A stretch of DNA of 64,000 nt, from the NCBI GenBank assembly GCA_030762935.1, contig CM060895.1, forward strand, positions 42,026,001 through 42,090,000, written 5' to 3'. The notes beneath the pieces were generated by a model. That model saw nothing but the letters and a program-made list of their open reading frames with translations. It was not told where the DNA came from and made no database searches. The number at the start of each line of letters is the position of its first letter. The stretch's first letter is position 1. Positions 11,346 through 22,239 of the stretch are shown in pieces. This DNA comes from Hymenopus coronatus (Eukaryota > Arthropoda > Insecta > Mantodea > Hymenopodidae). Both the position numbers and the translations under genes were made by a program.

Positions 11346-11464
11346 CAGGAACTCTTAACTACTTACGACATTGTAAACCCAATGGGACATGTCATCTCAA
11401 CATACTTTGAGATCATCTTGTAGTTTCCTGAGAAACATGCGAGACAGTGAGGAATTTAATGCAA

Positions 11465-11592
11465 TACGGGCATGTTGCAATTGGTAGTTCAGTGTTTAGA
11501 GTAACCGGCTAGAGAACGGGAGATCCGTGCATAAAATCCGGCTATGACATTGCATTTTTCAGTCTGACTCTGCCCATCCAAACTTTAAATAA
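11465..11592 (+). repeat. S7 tRNA-derived SINE, plus
   Basis: tRNA-like head with A-box-like GTAGTTCAGTGTTTAGAG and a decayed B box (TGCATAAAATCCGG), followed by the family tail GACATTGCATTTTTCAGTC and TGACTCTGCCC. It lies head-to-head with the minus copy to its left. Confidence 0.6.
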
Positions 11593-12245
11593 TTTAAAAT
11601 TGAAACCAATAACAAGGAATATCTCGGAAGCTGTTAGCTCTCACAAAAAAGTATATGACACATATTTAGTGCTTTAATAATACATATGTTTTTCTTTCTT
11701 GTTTGTTTTTGTTTTATGTAGTATGTGTTTATCTTTTACGGCTTATGAGTTATATAAAAGTCATTAAGAATGAAGAGGTTTCCAGAGACTACTCCCAGAA
11801 AATTCAAAATATCAGTTTTGTTTGACACGAAAATATCTTAAAAATGGTGTTTTAAGCTACATTCATGAGATGGAAACGCAGACGTAACGCAGCTTAAGCG
11901 CAAGCGCGAGGGAAGACCATTCACAATGCAGCCGTAAGCTCAACGTAAGAAGTTGGCGCAGGTTTCTACATAGATCATAGATCATTGCGTACATGCGGAT
12001 ATCTTCCAAGTGCTCCGCAAGTTTCAAACTGAATAACATAGCCAACAATACCACATAAGAAAATTCACTCAATCCTTTACAGATAGTATCGGAGTATTTT
12101 ATGGACAATGTTCAGAAATCTGTGGGGCCAACCACAGATCTATACCTATTGTAATTGAATCCACTTCTGCCAATGACTTTATCAACTGAATTTCTAGTTT
12201 ATATGAAGAATAAACATCAGATGACTGAAAAGCAAGTAATGGTCT

Positions 12246-12535
12246 CTCAAACCACATTATAGTGGTTATCATGCTAACTTCATATACCCAAGGTCACGGG
12301 ATCAAACCCGGCGGAGGTGCAATGGATTTTTTCGGGCGTAAAAATCTTTAGCGTGGCTTCCTTCGGAAGGGAAGTAAAGCCATCAAAGATTTACGGCACA
12401 TAAAAGGACCTCAATCTTGATATAGATGCCTCTGAGCAAGATTAAACGGTCTTTCGCGCCCAATATAGAATGGGACGCTGAGAACCACGTAGTTAAAGAG
12501 CGTCCATAAATAAAACTCCATTTCATTTTTTCTTT
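12246..12535 (+). repeat. S3 tRNA-derived SINE
   Basis: tRNA-like head with A-box-like TATAGTGGTTATCATGC and B-box-like GGGATCAAACCC. The body is shared with the copy at 41877-42165: GGATTTTTTCGGGCGTAAAAA, CTTCGGAAGGGAAGTAA, AATGGGACGCTGAGAACCAC and GAGCGTCCATAAATAA at the end. It carries several substitutions and a short deletion relative to that copy. Confidence 0.8.
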
Positions 12536-12796
12536 ACAAATAAATAGGATATAAAAATTACTTACTAACAGCTGACGCTCGCGGCAATGACGTCACAACA
12601 ATTGTTAAACCAAAAATATTGAAAATAATGCAAGTTTGGAGACTGCAGAAAGTGATAAAGCTACACATTTAATGAACTGTGAATTATCTCTTTGAGCCTT
12701 TCAATTTATGAGAGCAAGAACTCTAGACACAGATGGTGGGTACATCCATTAAATCAAAGGAGGATTCGCAAGGAGACTACTAACGTCTTGAGGGAA

Positions 12797-13120
12797 ATAG
12801 CCATTTTTGAGAAAATCAATATTTTCGAAAACTGTCCCTGTAAAGGATAGTTGTGGTTGGGGGAATTTTTCTGAAATTCTTGGTGTTATATCTTTGGTAG
12901 ATACCGAATCTAAAATACAAAGTTTGATATTTACCCCACTTATTGAATGATGCTGTCCTGCATACGCGCGCGCACACACATTCATACATGGAGCTTTATC
13001 AGGGGCCCCCAAAACATGTATTTCCGGTGAAATTTCGGTATGGATTTTTGAGTGGAATACAATATCTTCTCTGTTCTCTATGTACATTGTACATACGTGC
13101 TAGAGAAAATAAAAATTTGA
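12797..13120 (-). repeat. PHR fragment (head half)
   Basis: Runs from GCCATTTTTGAGAAAATCAAT to a palindromic head (CTATGTACATTGTACATACG, GAGAAAATAAAAAT). It abuts a plus-oriented copy, making a head-to-head pair. Confidence 0.8.
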
Positions 13121-13134
13121 TATTGGAATGTAAT

Positions 13135-13908
13135 TGGAAAAACATTTTTGAGGTCCCGAATACAAACATGAGTTTATCTATGCGTTCGTATGTGTGTTTG
13201 CTGTCCGTATGTGCGTGTGCGTGTATTTTAACAGCGAAATATCAAACTTGGTATTTAAGTTGAGCATTTTCCAAGGATGTGACTCGCAGATTTTCAAATA
13301 AATTCCCCATCCCAAACTACAGTTTACTAGAAAAATTGTCTACAAGTTTGACTGCCTCAAAAATGGTTCTAACGATTTTGATTATGAACCACATTTATTG
13401 ACATTTTCATAATACATTAAATCTATATTTTGACATTTTTGGGGATATTCTCTGAACTCCTATTCATTCTGAATAAATTTTGCATAACTGGTAAACCGTA
13501 AGTGATAGACAAAAACTTACTACACACAAACATGTAAATATCGTTAAAATGCACAGTTTATGTCAAATGCATTTTTATGTGGTTAACCATTTATAAGAAA
13601 TTCCCTCTTATTGGTTTCAGTTTTTCGATACCTTATATTTTTCTTAAATGTCGTACTTTTCTTAAGCCGTACTTTCTTTTCCTTTTTTTCTGATCAAACA
13701 AAGAGAACAGTTCTTAAAAGATTTTACAATCGCTGAAGCCTAGCTTATCTCCCTATTTATGTTGTAGCTACAAGGAAATATGCAATATAAGCATTAGCAG
13801 AAATGCTTATCTCGATTAAAATGATACAAATAGAAGACTAAGCATTTTTTTTATAATTTATTATAAATAGGTACTGCAAATCGTGTGAATGTATTAATAT
13901 TTTTGTTA
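13135..13908 (+). repeat. PHR copy lacking its own head
   Basis: Starts inside the family at TTTTTGAGGTCCCGAATAC, so the palindrome is missing and the preceding minus copy supplies the only head. It continues through the GT-rich block, AAACCGTAAGTGATAGAC and GATTAAAATGAT to a decayed terminus (CGTGTGAATG) near 13890. Confidence 0.8.
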
Positions 13909-13974
13909 ATGAATCTGCAATCTACCTAGATAAGAAGTAGTTACTGTATTACCACAAAAAAATCCATATAGGGA

Positions 13975-14245
13975 TTTCATAGGAAATATACATTTTGAGG
14001 TCCCCGAATCCAATAATATCCTCTTTTTACTAAGTTTTATGAAAAAGTGTTTGCATATGTATGGAAACAGCGCTCGCGTGCCAAACTACTCTTTAAATGG
14101 AAACATTTTCAGTATTTTTTCTCTGATAAATGACTAACGATTTTATTAAAATATCATAGATTTAAGGTATTTACAGGACAAATCAAATGTAACTCTCAAA
14201 TTTACCTGGATAGTCTGTAAAAACCTCTTTTTCGGAAAGTATATT
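13975..14245 (+). repeat. PHR fragment (middle part)
   Basis: Matches from TTTCATAGGAAATATACATTT to AACCTCTTTTTCGG, with an internal deletion after the GT block. Both ends are missing. Confidence 0.65.
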
Positions 14246-14246
14246 A

Positions 14247-14430
14247 CCTAATTTTGTATGAACAAATCCAACAGACAGACAACTTATGCAGATATCATTG
14301 AAATTGCGGTTTATTTCAAATAACTTCTTTATGGCATCAGCCATTTCCGAGGTATTATTAACTTCTATGGTCATATCAGGGCTTTGACTTGAGAAACATC
14401 TTCTTGATGGTGTTTTCACTCTTAAAATTG
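14247..14430 (-). other. candidate exon, unknown protein
   Basis: A minus-strand frame reads PSRRCFSSQSPDMTIEVNNT, then SEMADAIKKLFEINRNFNDI and CISC, with coding-like composition. Its lower border has a donor-like AAATTAG/GTAATA, and the upper border has an acceptor-like CTACAATTTTAAG. I do not recognise the protein. It lies between PHR fragments and may be a stray exon, a retrocopy or chance. Confidence 0.25.
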
Positions 14431-14544
14431 TAGAGTTTTTAAAGTTTATTTTCCTTCATTAACTTTTACATTGAACACACATACACTATCACATTAATAC
14501 TAACCTATCATAGCTCTGCGGAGGATAAGGAGTAATGAAACAAA

Positions 14545-14620
14545 AGAAACAATGCCTGCCTCAGTCGGGAATCGAACTCGGTACATTTGGATCAATAAAT
14601 CAGAAGTCTACAGAGGCCGC
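14545..14620 (-). repeat. tRNA-like SINE-head fragment
   Basis: On the plus strand it reads TCGGGAATCGAACTCGG, a reversed B-box/T-arm-like segment, followed by a decayed A-box half ending in AGAGGCCGC. It has no recognisable tail and is probably a SINE head remnant rather than a tRNA gene. Confidence 0.35.
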
Positions 14621-14658
14621 TGTTAGTATTGAAAGGAATTTATCAATGCTTTTGTCAT

Positions 14659-15493
14659 TTTATTTTCTCTACACGTACTATGTACACAGTGTATAGAGAA
14701 GGTATTGCACTCCACGAAAAAATTCGATACTGAGATTTCCCCGGAAATACACGTTTTAGGATCTCCTGTATCCAAAAAAGCACTTTGTGTCTGTGAACAG
14801 AATAACTCAAAAACAAAAAGTCGGTAAAATACCAAACATGGTATTTAAGTTTAGTATGTTCCAGGGATGCGATACGAAGATTCTGAGAAAAAATCCCCCC
14901 ACCCCAAGCTACCCTTTATATGGATAAAAAATGGAAAATTTTGATTTTCTCCAAAATGGCTTTAACGATTTTGATTAAAATACCGCATATTTAAGATATT
15001 TATATTGCAATTAAAAACTATCTCTTGAATATCCCGGGTATAGCCTCTAAAGACCTCTTTATTCTGAATGAATTTTGTTGAATTTTGCGTAACTGACAAA
15101 TTACTAAGAGATAGACAAAAGATTACTACAAAAAAGTAGATCACGTTAAAACACACAATTTATGTCATATATGTTTTTATCGTGGAATTAATCATTTCGG
15201 AGATATTCCTTGTTATTTATTTCAGATTTAAAATATGAAAAGTTTAAACTCCTGGCCCTGCATAGAAACGGATTTTCACCACATGGCAACCAGCTATTAA
15301 AAGATTTGACTATCACTTTAGCCTGGTGTATTCCCTTATTTCCCTTCTACTTACAAGAAAGCAAGTAATTAAGACAAATTCTGCTGGCCTTTATGATGAT
15401 TATCATAACGTAGATAGAAGAATATGGTTTTTAACAATAATTTGTTTTAGAGATGTAGAGAAAGTCATGTATATGGAACACATCAGCTTTCTT
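14659..15493 (+). repeat. PHR full-length copy
   Basis: Begins TTTTCTCTACACGTACTATG with partner TATAGAGAAGG, and ends ATGGAACACATCAGC. The GT block is short here. All central landmarks are present, including TACCAAACATGGTATTTAAG. Confidence 0.9.
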
Positions 15494-15682
15494 TAAAAGT
15501 GTAGTTACTATTCAGTTGTTTCTTGCGATGTCATGGCAAGAGCAAGGGAATGTCAAGACCACCATACAGCGACTTGTTTTTAAATATTTAATTATCACTT
15601 TTCGCTTTGTTACTTGCTACGAAATGTGTTGTAAAAGTATTTATGCAAAACGTTTAACTCAAATAACTTAAGTGGTTACAAA

Positions 15683-15755
15683 AATCCAATGTGTTCCATT
15701 CACATAACTTTTTTAGCTGTTCTATATACAAACTAATCTTACAAAAGATTATTCT

Positions 15756-15794
<39 letters not shown>

Positions 15795-16339
15795 CTAATC
15801 GAGATAAACATTAACAGAATTAGTCTTAATGCTTGCTTCCTTGTAAGTAGAAGGCAAATAAAGGAATACATTAGATTAAAGAGATAGTCAAATCTTTTAA
15901 AAGCTGATTGCTATGTGAAACAATTAAGGTTCGGTTCACTTTACATGGTTCCGTTTGAGAAAAGTTAGGTAGTTTAAAATTGAAAATAATAACAAGGAAT
16001 ATCTCGAAAACAGTTAACTCCAAAAGAAAAACTTATATGACAGAAATTATGTGTTTTAACGAGATCTACGTAAGTTTTGGTCTATTTCTTACGGGTTAAC
16101 CGTTATACAAAATTCTGCAATACTCATCCAGAATAAGGAGGTCTTCAGAGGCTATTCCCAGAAAATTGAAAATATATGAAGTAAATGAAAATGTTCTAAA
16201 AATGTTTTTTACGGACTCGGGGGAGCTCAAAAAATATATTTCCGGTGAAATCTCTATTGACTTTTTTTGGGTGGACTACAATACCTTCTCTAGCCACTAT
16301 GTACATTGTATGTGCATACGTGCTAGATAAAATAAACAT
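15683..16339 (-). repeat. PHR copy with internal deletion and (TA)n expansion
   Basis: Tail CAATGTGTTCCATTCACATAAC to head CACTATGTACATTGTATG. The middle third (about 200 bp up to the GGATTCAGGGG-type block) is deleted at about 16200-16210. A TA microsatellite (about 15762-15790) has grown inside the tail module. Confidence 0.85.
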
Positions 16340-17121
16340 TCTGATGTGTTACATTCACATGATTTCCCTTATCTATGCAAAAACAAACTATTCTTAGTAA
16401 ATCTTAGTATTCTATTTTCCTTTGTGGTAATCAAGATAAATCATGCAGTAATTGCGGTCTTTTCATATTTCATTTTACAAGGGAAATAAGGAAATGTGAT
16501 AAGTTAAATCTTTTATGAGCAGGTCGCCATGTGATTGGTATTGAAATCCCCTTCTCTTTGCCTCATCATAAAAAATAAGAATAAAGACTTCTCATTTCTG
16601 AAAAGTATGAATATTGGAAAATTTACACCAATAACAATGAATATATCGAAAATGAATTTGATTAAAAATATGCGCTTTAACGAGAAGTTTATTTTTGTGT
16701 ATAGGATTTTATCTATATCTTTCGGTTTACCAATTATGCAAGTCATCCAGAATGAAGAGGACATCAGAGGCTATTTCCAGAAAATTCATGATATACATTT
16801 TATTTCTCATGTAAAGCTCTTTAATAATTCATTAGAGCCATTTTTGAGAAGATAACATTTCGAAAACTTCCACACAAAGAGTAGTTTTGAGTGGGAGATT
16901 TTCTTGAAAATCTTCGTATTTTATCCTGGGAAGATGCTGAACTTAAATACCAAGTTTGGTATTTCGGTTTTGATTTATGCTGTGCATGGACACACACGGG
17001 TTTTTTTTTTCTAAAAATGCTCAACACATATTTCCGGTGAAATCTCGATATCGAACTTTTGGATGGACTGCAATATCGTTTCTATATACTGTGTAAAAAT
17101 AGTAGCGCAGAGAAAGTAAAA
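16340..17121 (-). repeat. PHR near-full copy, tandem to the previous one
   Basis: The tail begins CTGATGTGTTACATTCACATG directly at the head of the preceding copy, so the two stand head-to-tail with no spacer. It ends at AGAGAAAGTAAAAATG. The palindrome is decayed (ACTGTGTAAAAATAGTAGCG). Confidence 0.85.
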
Positions 17122-17124
17122 ATG

Positions 17125-17243
17125 TCTTTTTATGCAAGGGACTCTAAAACGTGTATTTCCAGTGAAATTCCGGTTATAAATTTTTGGGTGGAATGCAATA
17201 CTTTCCCGTCTATATACTATGTACGAAGTAGATAAATTATAAA
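17125..17243 (-). repeat. PHR fragment (head only)
   Basis: About 120 bp from GGGACTCTAAAACGTGTATTT to CTATATACTATGTACGAAG, again abutting the previous copy in the same orientation. Confidence 0.75.
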
Positions 17244-17249
17244 AAGTTA

Positions 17250-17672
17250 CACAAAATACATACAATCAGAATGAAGGGTACTTCTAGGTTACTCACAGAA
17301 AAGTAAAGACTTGCATTTTGTTTCTCATGCCAATATGACAAATATAGGTTTGAAATTTTAATCAAAATAGTGTGAGTGATTTTTGAGCAAATAAAATATA
17401 CTAAAAATGTGCAAACTAAAGGATAGTTTGGGATTTTCTTGAAAATATTTATATCACATTCTTGAAGGGTGGTGAGCTTGAATACCGGTTAGTATTTAAC
17501 CGACTTTTCGCTTTTTAATTATACTGTTCACACACGTGAGCGAGCGCACGGTCCCGTTTTCCAAAGTGCTTCTTTTTATTCACGTGTATTTACGGTGGAA
17601 TCTTGGTGTCGAATTTCTGTATAGAATTGCGATGTTTCATCTATTTTGTGTAAGTAATAGAGAAAATAAAAA
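17250..17672 (-). repeat. PHR fragment (head half), diverged
   Basis: Matches from AGAATGAAGGGTACTTC to TAGAGAAAATAAAAATTC. It is clearly diverged from the neighbours but keeps the order of blocks. It is the fourth PHR segment in a same-orientation series starting at 15683. Confidence 0.7.
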
Positions 17673-18358
17673 TTCAGAAAGGGTATTCGCCGAATTACCA
17701 GGTGGTCCTAAACCCAGAAGAATAAATTCTTGTGTCCCGTATCCATGCACAATGAAAATATTTGCTTCCGATCAGATATAACCATGCGTAAATTCACACC
17801 TATTAAATTCGCTTTCTAGATAGATGGAGCTCCCTTAAAACAAAATCACCCACCTTCTTTGTACCTGAGGCGACATACTCCTCCAAGTCGTGTGATGCTT
17901 TGGGTTCCGGAGGGCAATGCTCCTAAGAACTTCATCAACGAATCTTCAGTCTAAGAGTGACTGTCGCGTGCAACGATTTAATTAATCGCTGATATTTTCA
18001 CAAGGGTTACTGAACTAGGAAACAGTCCGGTTGTTGCCAGAAAATTATCATTTTGGTATTACGCAGAAGTGGCTGTAACAATGGCCTTGACAGTCGTATT
18101 TTAAACAGCTGGCCTACTAATAATCCCAGCACCAGCTTCTGCGACTGTCGTAAACGAATCTGCCGTTGGAATTGATATCTTAATGACATGAACCCGTTAT
18201 CAGCTTTCATCAAGCGTAATAGTATCAGCTTGTACAATAATCTGCTGCTTTACATAAATAATCGCCTAAAGATAAATAAACTAGGTATGTATAAAACTTT
18301 CAAAAGTCAATTCAAACTTTAAACCATTATACATTTTATCATATAATATTCGAGATAT
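17673..18358. other. spacer, no recognised feature
   Basis: A unique-looking sequence with a minus frame at 18007-18237 lacking family motifs. No repeat partner was found in the window. Confidence 0.4.
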
Positions 18359-19203
18359 GAAAAAAAAATCTGATGTGTTTCATTCACATGACTTTCTTTA
18401 CATATCTGCAACAAATGATTGTTAGAAAGCTTATGCTTCTATTTACTTCATGCTAATCAACAACACATTAGCAGAAGTAGAAGGGAAATAAAGAAAAATC
18501 ATAAGCTAAAGCGTTAGTCATAAGCTGATTGCTATTTGACTGAAGCTCCTTTGTTTGTATGGACAGGAGTTGACAAATTCCCGTATGAGAAAAGTACAAG
18601 TTTTTTAAAGCTGACATCAATAACATGGAATATCTCAAAACCGAACCACTCGACGAAAAAATATAACATAAATTGTGTGTTTTAGCGTACTCTACACTTT
18701 CTGTCACGTAAGTTTTTTTTCTATCTCTTACGGTGTGCCAGTTATACGCAATTCCGCAAATTCATCCAGAATAAGGTAGTCTTCAGAGGCTATTCCCAGA
18801 AAATTCAAGATACATTTTATTTGTCAGGTAAATATCTTTAATTACGATATTTTAATCAAAATCGTTAGAGGCAGTTTTGAATAAATCGATATTTTCGAAA
18901 ATTTTTCACGTAAAGGGAAGTTGAGCGTGGGGGGATTTTTTGTTGTTGTTGAAAATCTTCGTCTCGCAACCTTGGAAGATACTGTACTTTTATACCAAGT
19001 TTGGTGTTTAATGGACTTTTCATTTTTGAGCTATGCTGTCCACAGACATACACGAACTTTTTCTAATTTTTTTTTTTTTTTTTTTTTTTTTTTTGGGATT
19101 CAGGGGCACCCAAAACATTTATTTCCGATGAAATCTCGGTATCGAATTTTTGGGTGGAATGCAATACCTTCTATTTACATTGTAATGTAGAGAAAGTAAA
19201 AAA
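18359..19203 (-). repeat. PHR full-length copy
   Basis: Tail AAAAATCTGATGTGTTTCATT to a shortened head (TTTACATTGTAATGTAGAGAAAG). A T run of about 29 bases (19061-19094) sits where other copies carry the CTTTTTTTGGATTC block. Confidence 0.9.
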
Positions 19204-19400
19204 CAAAAGAATTCCATACTGGGCAAACACCGTTCTTTCTGCGACTTCTTGCTTTTACTGATGATGTCTTGAACTATTGTTGTTGGGTTCATCAGGAAAA
19301 CTCGTTTTTACGACCAAAAGTCTGTCGGATTGAGATCTGAAGATCGTGGAACTTTGAGCCTGTCAAGTTCTAAATTTTCTCAGACCTTGAGAAAAGCTTC
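19204..19400 (-). pseudogene. mariner-like transposase remnant (third-Asp region)
   Basis: On the minus strand a short frame reads VPRSSDLNPTDFWS, matching the (W)P.RSPDLNP.DF.L motif that carries the third catalytic Asp in mariner-like transposases. A stop follows at once and no other motif or TIR was found. Established family motif; the assignment is inferred from this one motif. Confidence 0.4.
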
Positions 19401-19639
19401 TTATGCTTTCATAATAGCATTAATCAGCTGTGTTCTATCAGTAGTTGTAGTAGAGAAATTAGATTATTTGTTTATTTTTAGACGAATACCTACTCATGTG
19501 GGCAGTATACATCAAAAGTAAGCCAAGGCCTTCGAACCTTTTGTCTCATAAAGATACAGAAACTCTCCTAGGAACTATTTATTGGCATTACTCCAGGAAG
19601 TGTATGCAAATCCTAGGCTGTTTTTTTTTCTGCACACAT

Positions 19640-19800
19640 TGTCCTTCAGGCGTAACCTAGTTGGCCATCAGGAGAGAGAGAGAATGGGTTACATAGAATA
19701 CAAATAAAGAAACACTCAAGCGGGATTCAAACCCGTGACCGTTTCGCGGCAGAACGTCAAAGCGAAACGCACAAACGACCACGGCTACTGGGGCCGGCTG
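19640..19800 (-). repeat. S6 SINE, minus orientation
   Basis: Reverse of the 10535-10705 copy: AACCTAGTTGGCCATCAGG at the left (3' end), then AAGCGGGATTCAAACCCG (reversed B box), then GCAGAACGTCAAAGCGAAACG. The B box is better preserved here. Confidence 0.65.
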
Positions 19801-20244
19801 TTAGAATGTTATACGAGGGGCGCTCTATGTTTGGTTTGGCTTTATGCTTTTAGATTAGATTAGATTAGAAAGCATTCTGTAGGTTCGTTTAGGCCGGAAA
19901 GCCACTGAACATAGAACTTGTCAAGGTATACACATGTATACATATGTTTATATACTATGAAAAAAAAATGTACAAGGCTCTAGTGCTAAAAGCATAGGTT
20001 ACAGAAACAACAGAATATTTTTTGCATGCACTTAAAAACAAAGAGTATCAAAATATAGTGTTAAAGTGTATAAATAAATATAATTTCATTATATGTAAAA
20101 CTAATGTTATGTCAGATGATAGTTTTCAAATTATCGACATAATAGTTACTAGTAGCAATTATATAAATTAAAACTAAAACATGATTATTGTGTTTTGTAT
20201 TGTATTATTGTATTTTCCCTAGGTAGAGGAGATGTTGTATTGAA
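19801..20244. other. AT-rich spacer
   Basis: Holds a short TTAGA pentamer run (about 19851-19868), which is not the insect telomere motif TTAGG. Nothing else was recognised. Confidence 0.4.
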
Positions 20245-20320
20245 GCTAAACATTCAAAATTTCATTGGAAATAATGTTTTGAGCACCTCTGAATGCAGAA
20301 AAGCCTTTTAAGAAAAAGGA

Positions 20321-20370
<50 letters not shown>

Positions 20371-21004
20371 ACAGCATAAGGAAAAGTTAAATACAAAACT
20401 TCTCGCCTCAGTAGTGTGGGGGTAGCGTGTCTGCCTCACATTCAAGAGGTCGCAAATGCTGCCTCACATTCAAGAGGTCGCAAATTCGAATCTCGCTTAG
20501 GGGGAGTTACCCGAATTAGTTTTTTTCGGTGGTTTCCCTTATCATGAGAAGACGAATGTCAAGTAACTTTGAGCTCCAAGAACCCCGAGATCATTGGGGC
20601 ATCATTTCACCGATTTCATTCATCGTCCATATGACCAACTAGGTTAAAGGACATTAAGCTACATAAAAATAAAAAATACAAAACAGCATATTTAAGTTCA
20701 TTATCTTCCAAGATGTGATACGAAGATTTTCAGGAAAATTCCCCATACCAAACTACCCTTTACAGGGAAAAACTTTCGAAAGTGTTGATTTTCTCAAAAA
20801 TGACTAACAGTTTGCTTAAAATACGATTTATTAAAGATGTTTAATTGACAAATAAAATTTATTCCTTGAATTTTCTGGGAATAGCCTCTGAAGATCTCTT
20901 CATACTGGATGGCTTTTTCATAACTGGTAAACCGTAAAATATATTTAAAATCTTACTATATAAAAATAAATATGGTTAAAAAACACAATTTATGCCATAT
21001 ACAT
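20245..21004 (+). repeat. PHR copy split by an S5 SINE
   Basis: The left part ends in a 48-base GT run (about 20322-20370), then AAGTTAAATACAAAAC. The right part resumes after the SINE with AAATACAAAAC and continues to ATTTATGCCATATAC. The head palindrome and the tail module are missing; the next copy starts directly at 21008. Confidence 0.85.
20402..20684 (+). repeat. S5 tRNA-derived SINE with target-site duplication
   Basis: The head has GTAGTGTGGGGGTAGCGTG (A-box-like) and a B-box-like CAAATTCGAATCTCG. The body is shared with 63467-63703 in reverse (ACCCCGAGATCATTGGGGC, ATTTCATTCATCGTCC, TTAAAGGACATTAAG). It is flanked by 11-bp direct repeats AAATACAAAAC inside a PHR copy. A 28-bp unit beginning CTGCCTCACATTCAAGAGG is tandemly doubled at 20431-20486. 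Confidence 0.85.
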
Positions 21005-21007
21005 TTT

Positions 21008-21880
21008 TACTTTCTCTACACGTACTATGTACATAGTGTATAGAGAAGGTATTGTTTGCACCCAAAAATTCGATACCGAGATTTCACGGGAAATACATGT
21101 TTTGGGACCCCCTGAATCTAAAAAAATCATTTTTACAAAAAGGTCCGTGTGTGTGTGTCTGTATGTCTGTGTGTATGTGTACAGCATAGCTCAAAACGAA
21201 AAGACCGTTAAATACCAAACTTGGTATTTATGTTTGGTATCTTCCAAGGATGCGACACAAAGATTTTCAAGAAAATCCCCCCACCCCAACTACCCTTTAC
21301 ACGGAACTTTTTTTCGAAAATTTTGATTTTCTCAAAAATGGCTCTAACGATTTTGATTAAAATATCGTATATTAAAGATATTTAACTGACAAATAATATG
21401 TATATCTTGAATTTTCTCGGAATTGCCTTTGAAGACTACTTTATTCTGGATGAATTTTACATAACTGCTAAATCGTAAGAAATGGACAAAAACTTACCAC
21501 ACAAAAAATGTAGAGGACATTAAAACACACAATTTATGTTATACAACATTTTTACAGGAGTTGATCGTTTTTGAGATATTCCTTGTTTTTGGTTTCAGCT
21601 TTGAAAAACTTGTACTTTTCTCATACAGATATTTGTCAACTCGTGTCCATACATACAAAGGAACTTCAGTCACCTAGTAACCAGCTTTTGACTTCACTTT
21701 AACCTATAATACTCCCATATTTCGCTTCTATGTACTTACAAGGAATCAAGCAATAAGACTATTTCTGCTAATTTTTTCTCGATTAGCATGAAGTAAATAG
21801 AAGAGTAAGTTTACTAACAATAATCTGTTACACAGAAGTAGAGAAAGTCCTGTGAATGGAACACATCAGATTTTTTTCAT
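21008..21880 (+). repeat. PHR full-length reference copy
   Basis: Well-preserved copy: head ACTTTCTCTACACGTACTATG with the perfect core ACTATGTACATAGT at 21024-21037, GT block, TACCAAACTTGGTATTTATG, the CCCCCCACCCCAACTACCC block, and terminus GTGAATGGAACACATCAGA plus a T run. The ACTTTCTCTAC at the head and GTAGAGAAAGT near the tail form an 11-bp inverted pair. Confidence 0.92.
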
Positions 21881-22215
21881 AGAGTTAACCCTTTTCTAGA
21901 GAGATACTCATTGTTACTAGTTGCAATTTTAAAATACTTCAAAGTTTTCTCAAACGGGAGTTTGATATTTCTGTTTCTTTTGTTGTACTCCTGTCATATA
22001 GAAGAACTGAATTGCAATCACATGGCAACCAGCAGTTTAAAGATTTAACTACAGCTTTAACCCAGTATATTCTCTTATTTCCGTTCTACTTACAAGGACA
22101 ATTTCTGTTAATGGCTATCTCGATTAATACAAGGAACATAGAAGAATAAGCTTTTGTAAGAATAGTTTGTTGCAGAATAGGTAGAGAAAGTATGTGAATG
22201 GTCAGGTTAGTTTTT
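21881..22215 (+). repeat. PHR extra tail module
   Basis: Follows the previous copy's terminal T run directly with AGAGTTAACCCTTTTCTAG. It repeats the tail module of another subfamily (CTCAAACGGGAG, TTTGTTGTACTCCTG), ending AAAGTATGTGAATGGTCAGG. It is the second clear case of tail duplication. Confidence 0.85.
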
Positions 22216-22239
22216 TCCTACATAAGGTTCATTCTCCAT

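Larger units (their letters stand above)
10948..11855 (-). repeat. PHR copy, head-truncated, carrying a SINE-pair insertion
   Basis: Tail half at about 10948-11225 (GCTAATCGAGATAAACATTAGCAG block, then CTAAAGCGATAGTCAGATC), and continuation from about 11590 (AATTTAAAATTGAAACCAATAACAAGG) to about 11855. The head third, including the palindrome, is missing. The roughly 365 bp between the two parts is occupied by two divergent S7 SINEs. Confidence 0.8.

Noticed and set aside
19851..19868. Telomere-like TTAGA repeat
   Set aside because: Only about 3.5 units and not the TTAGG motif of arthropods.
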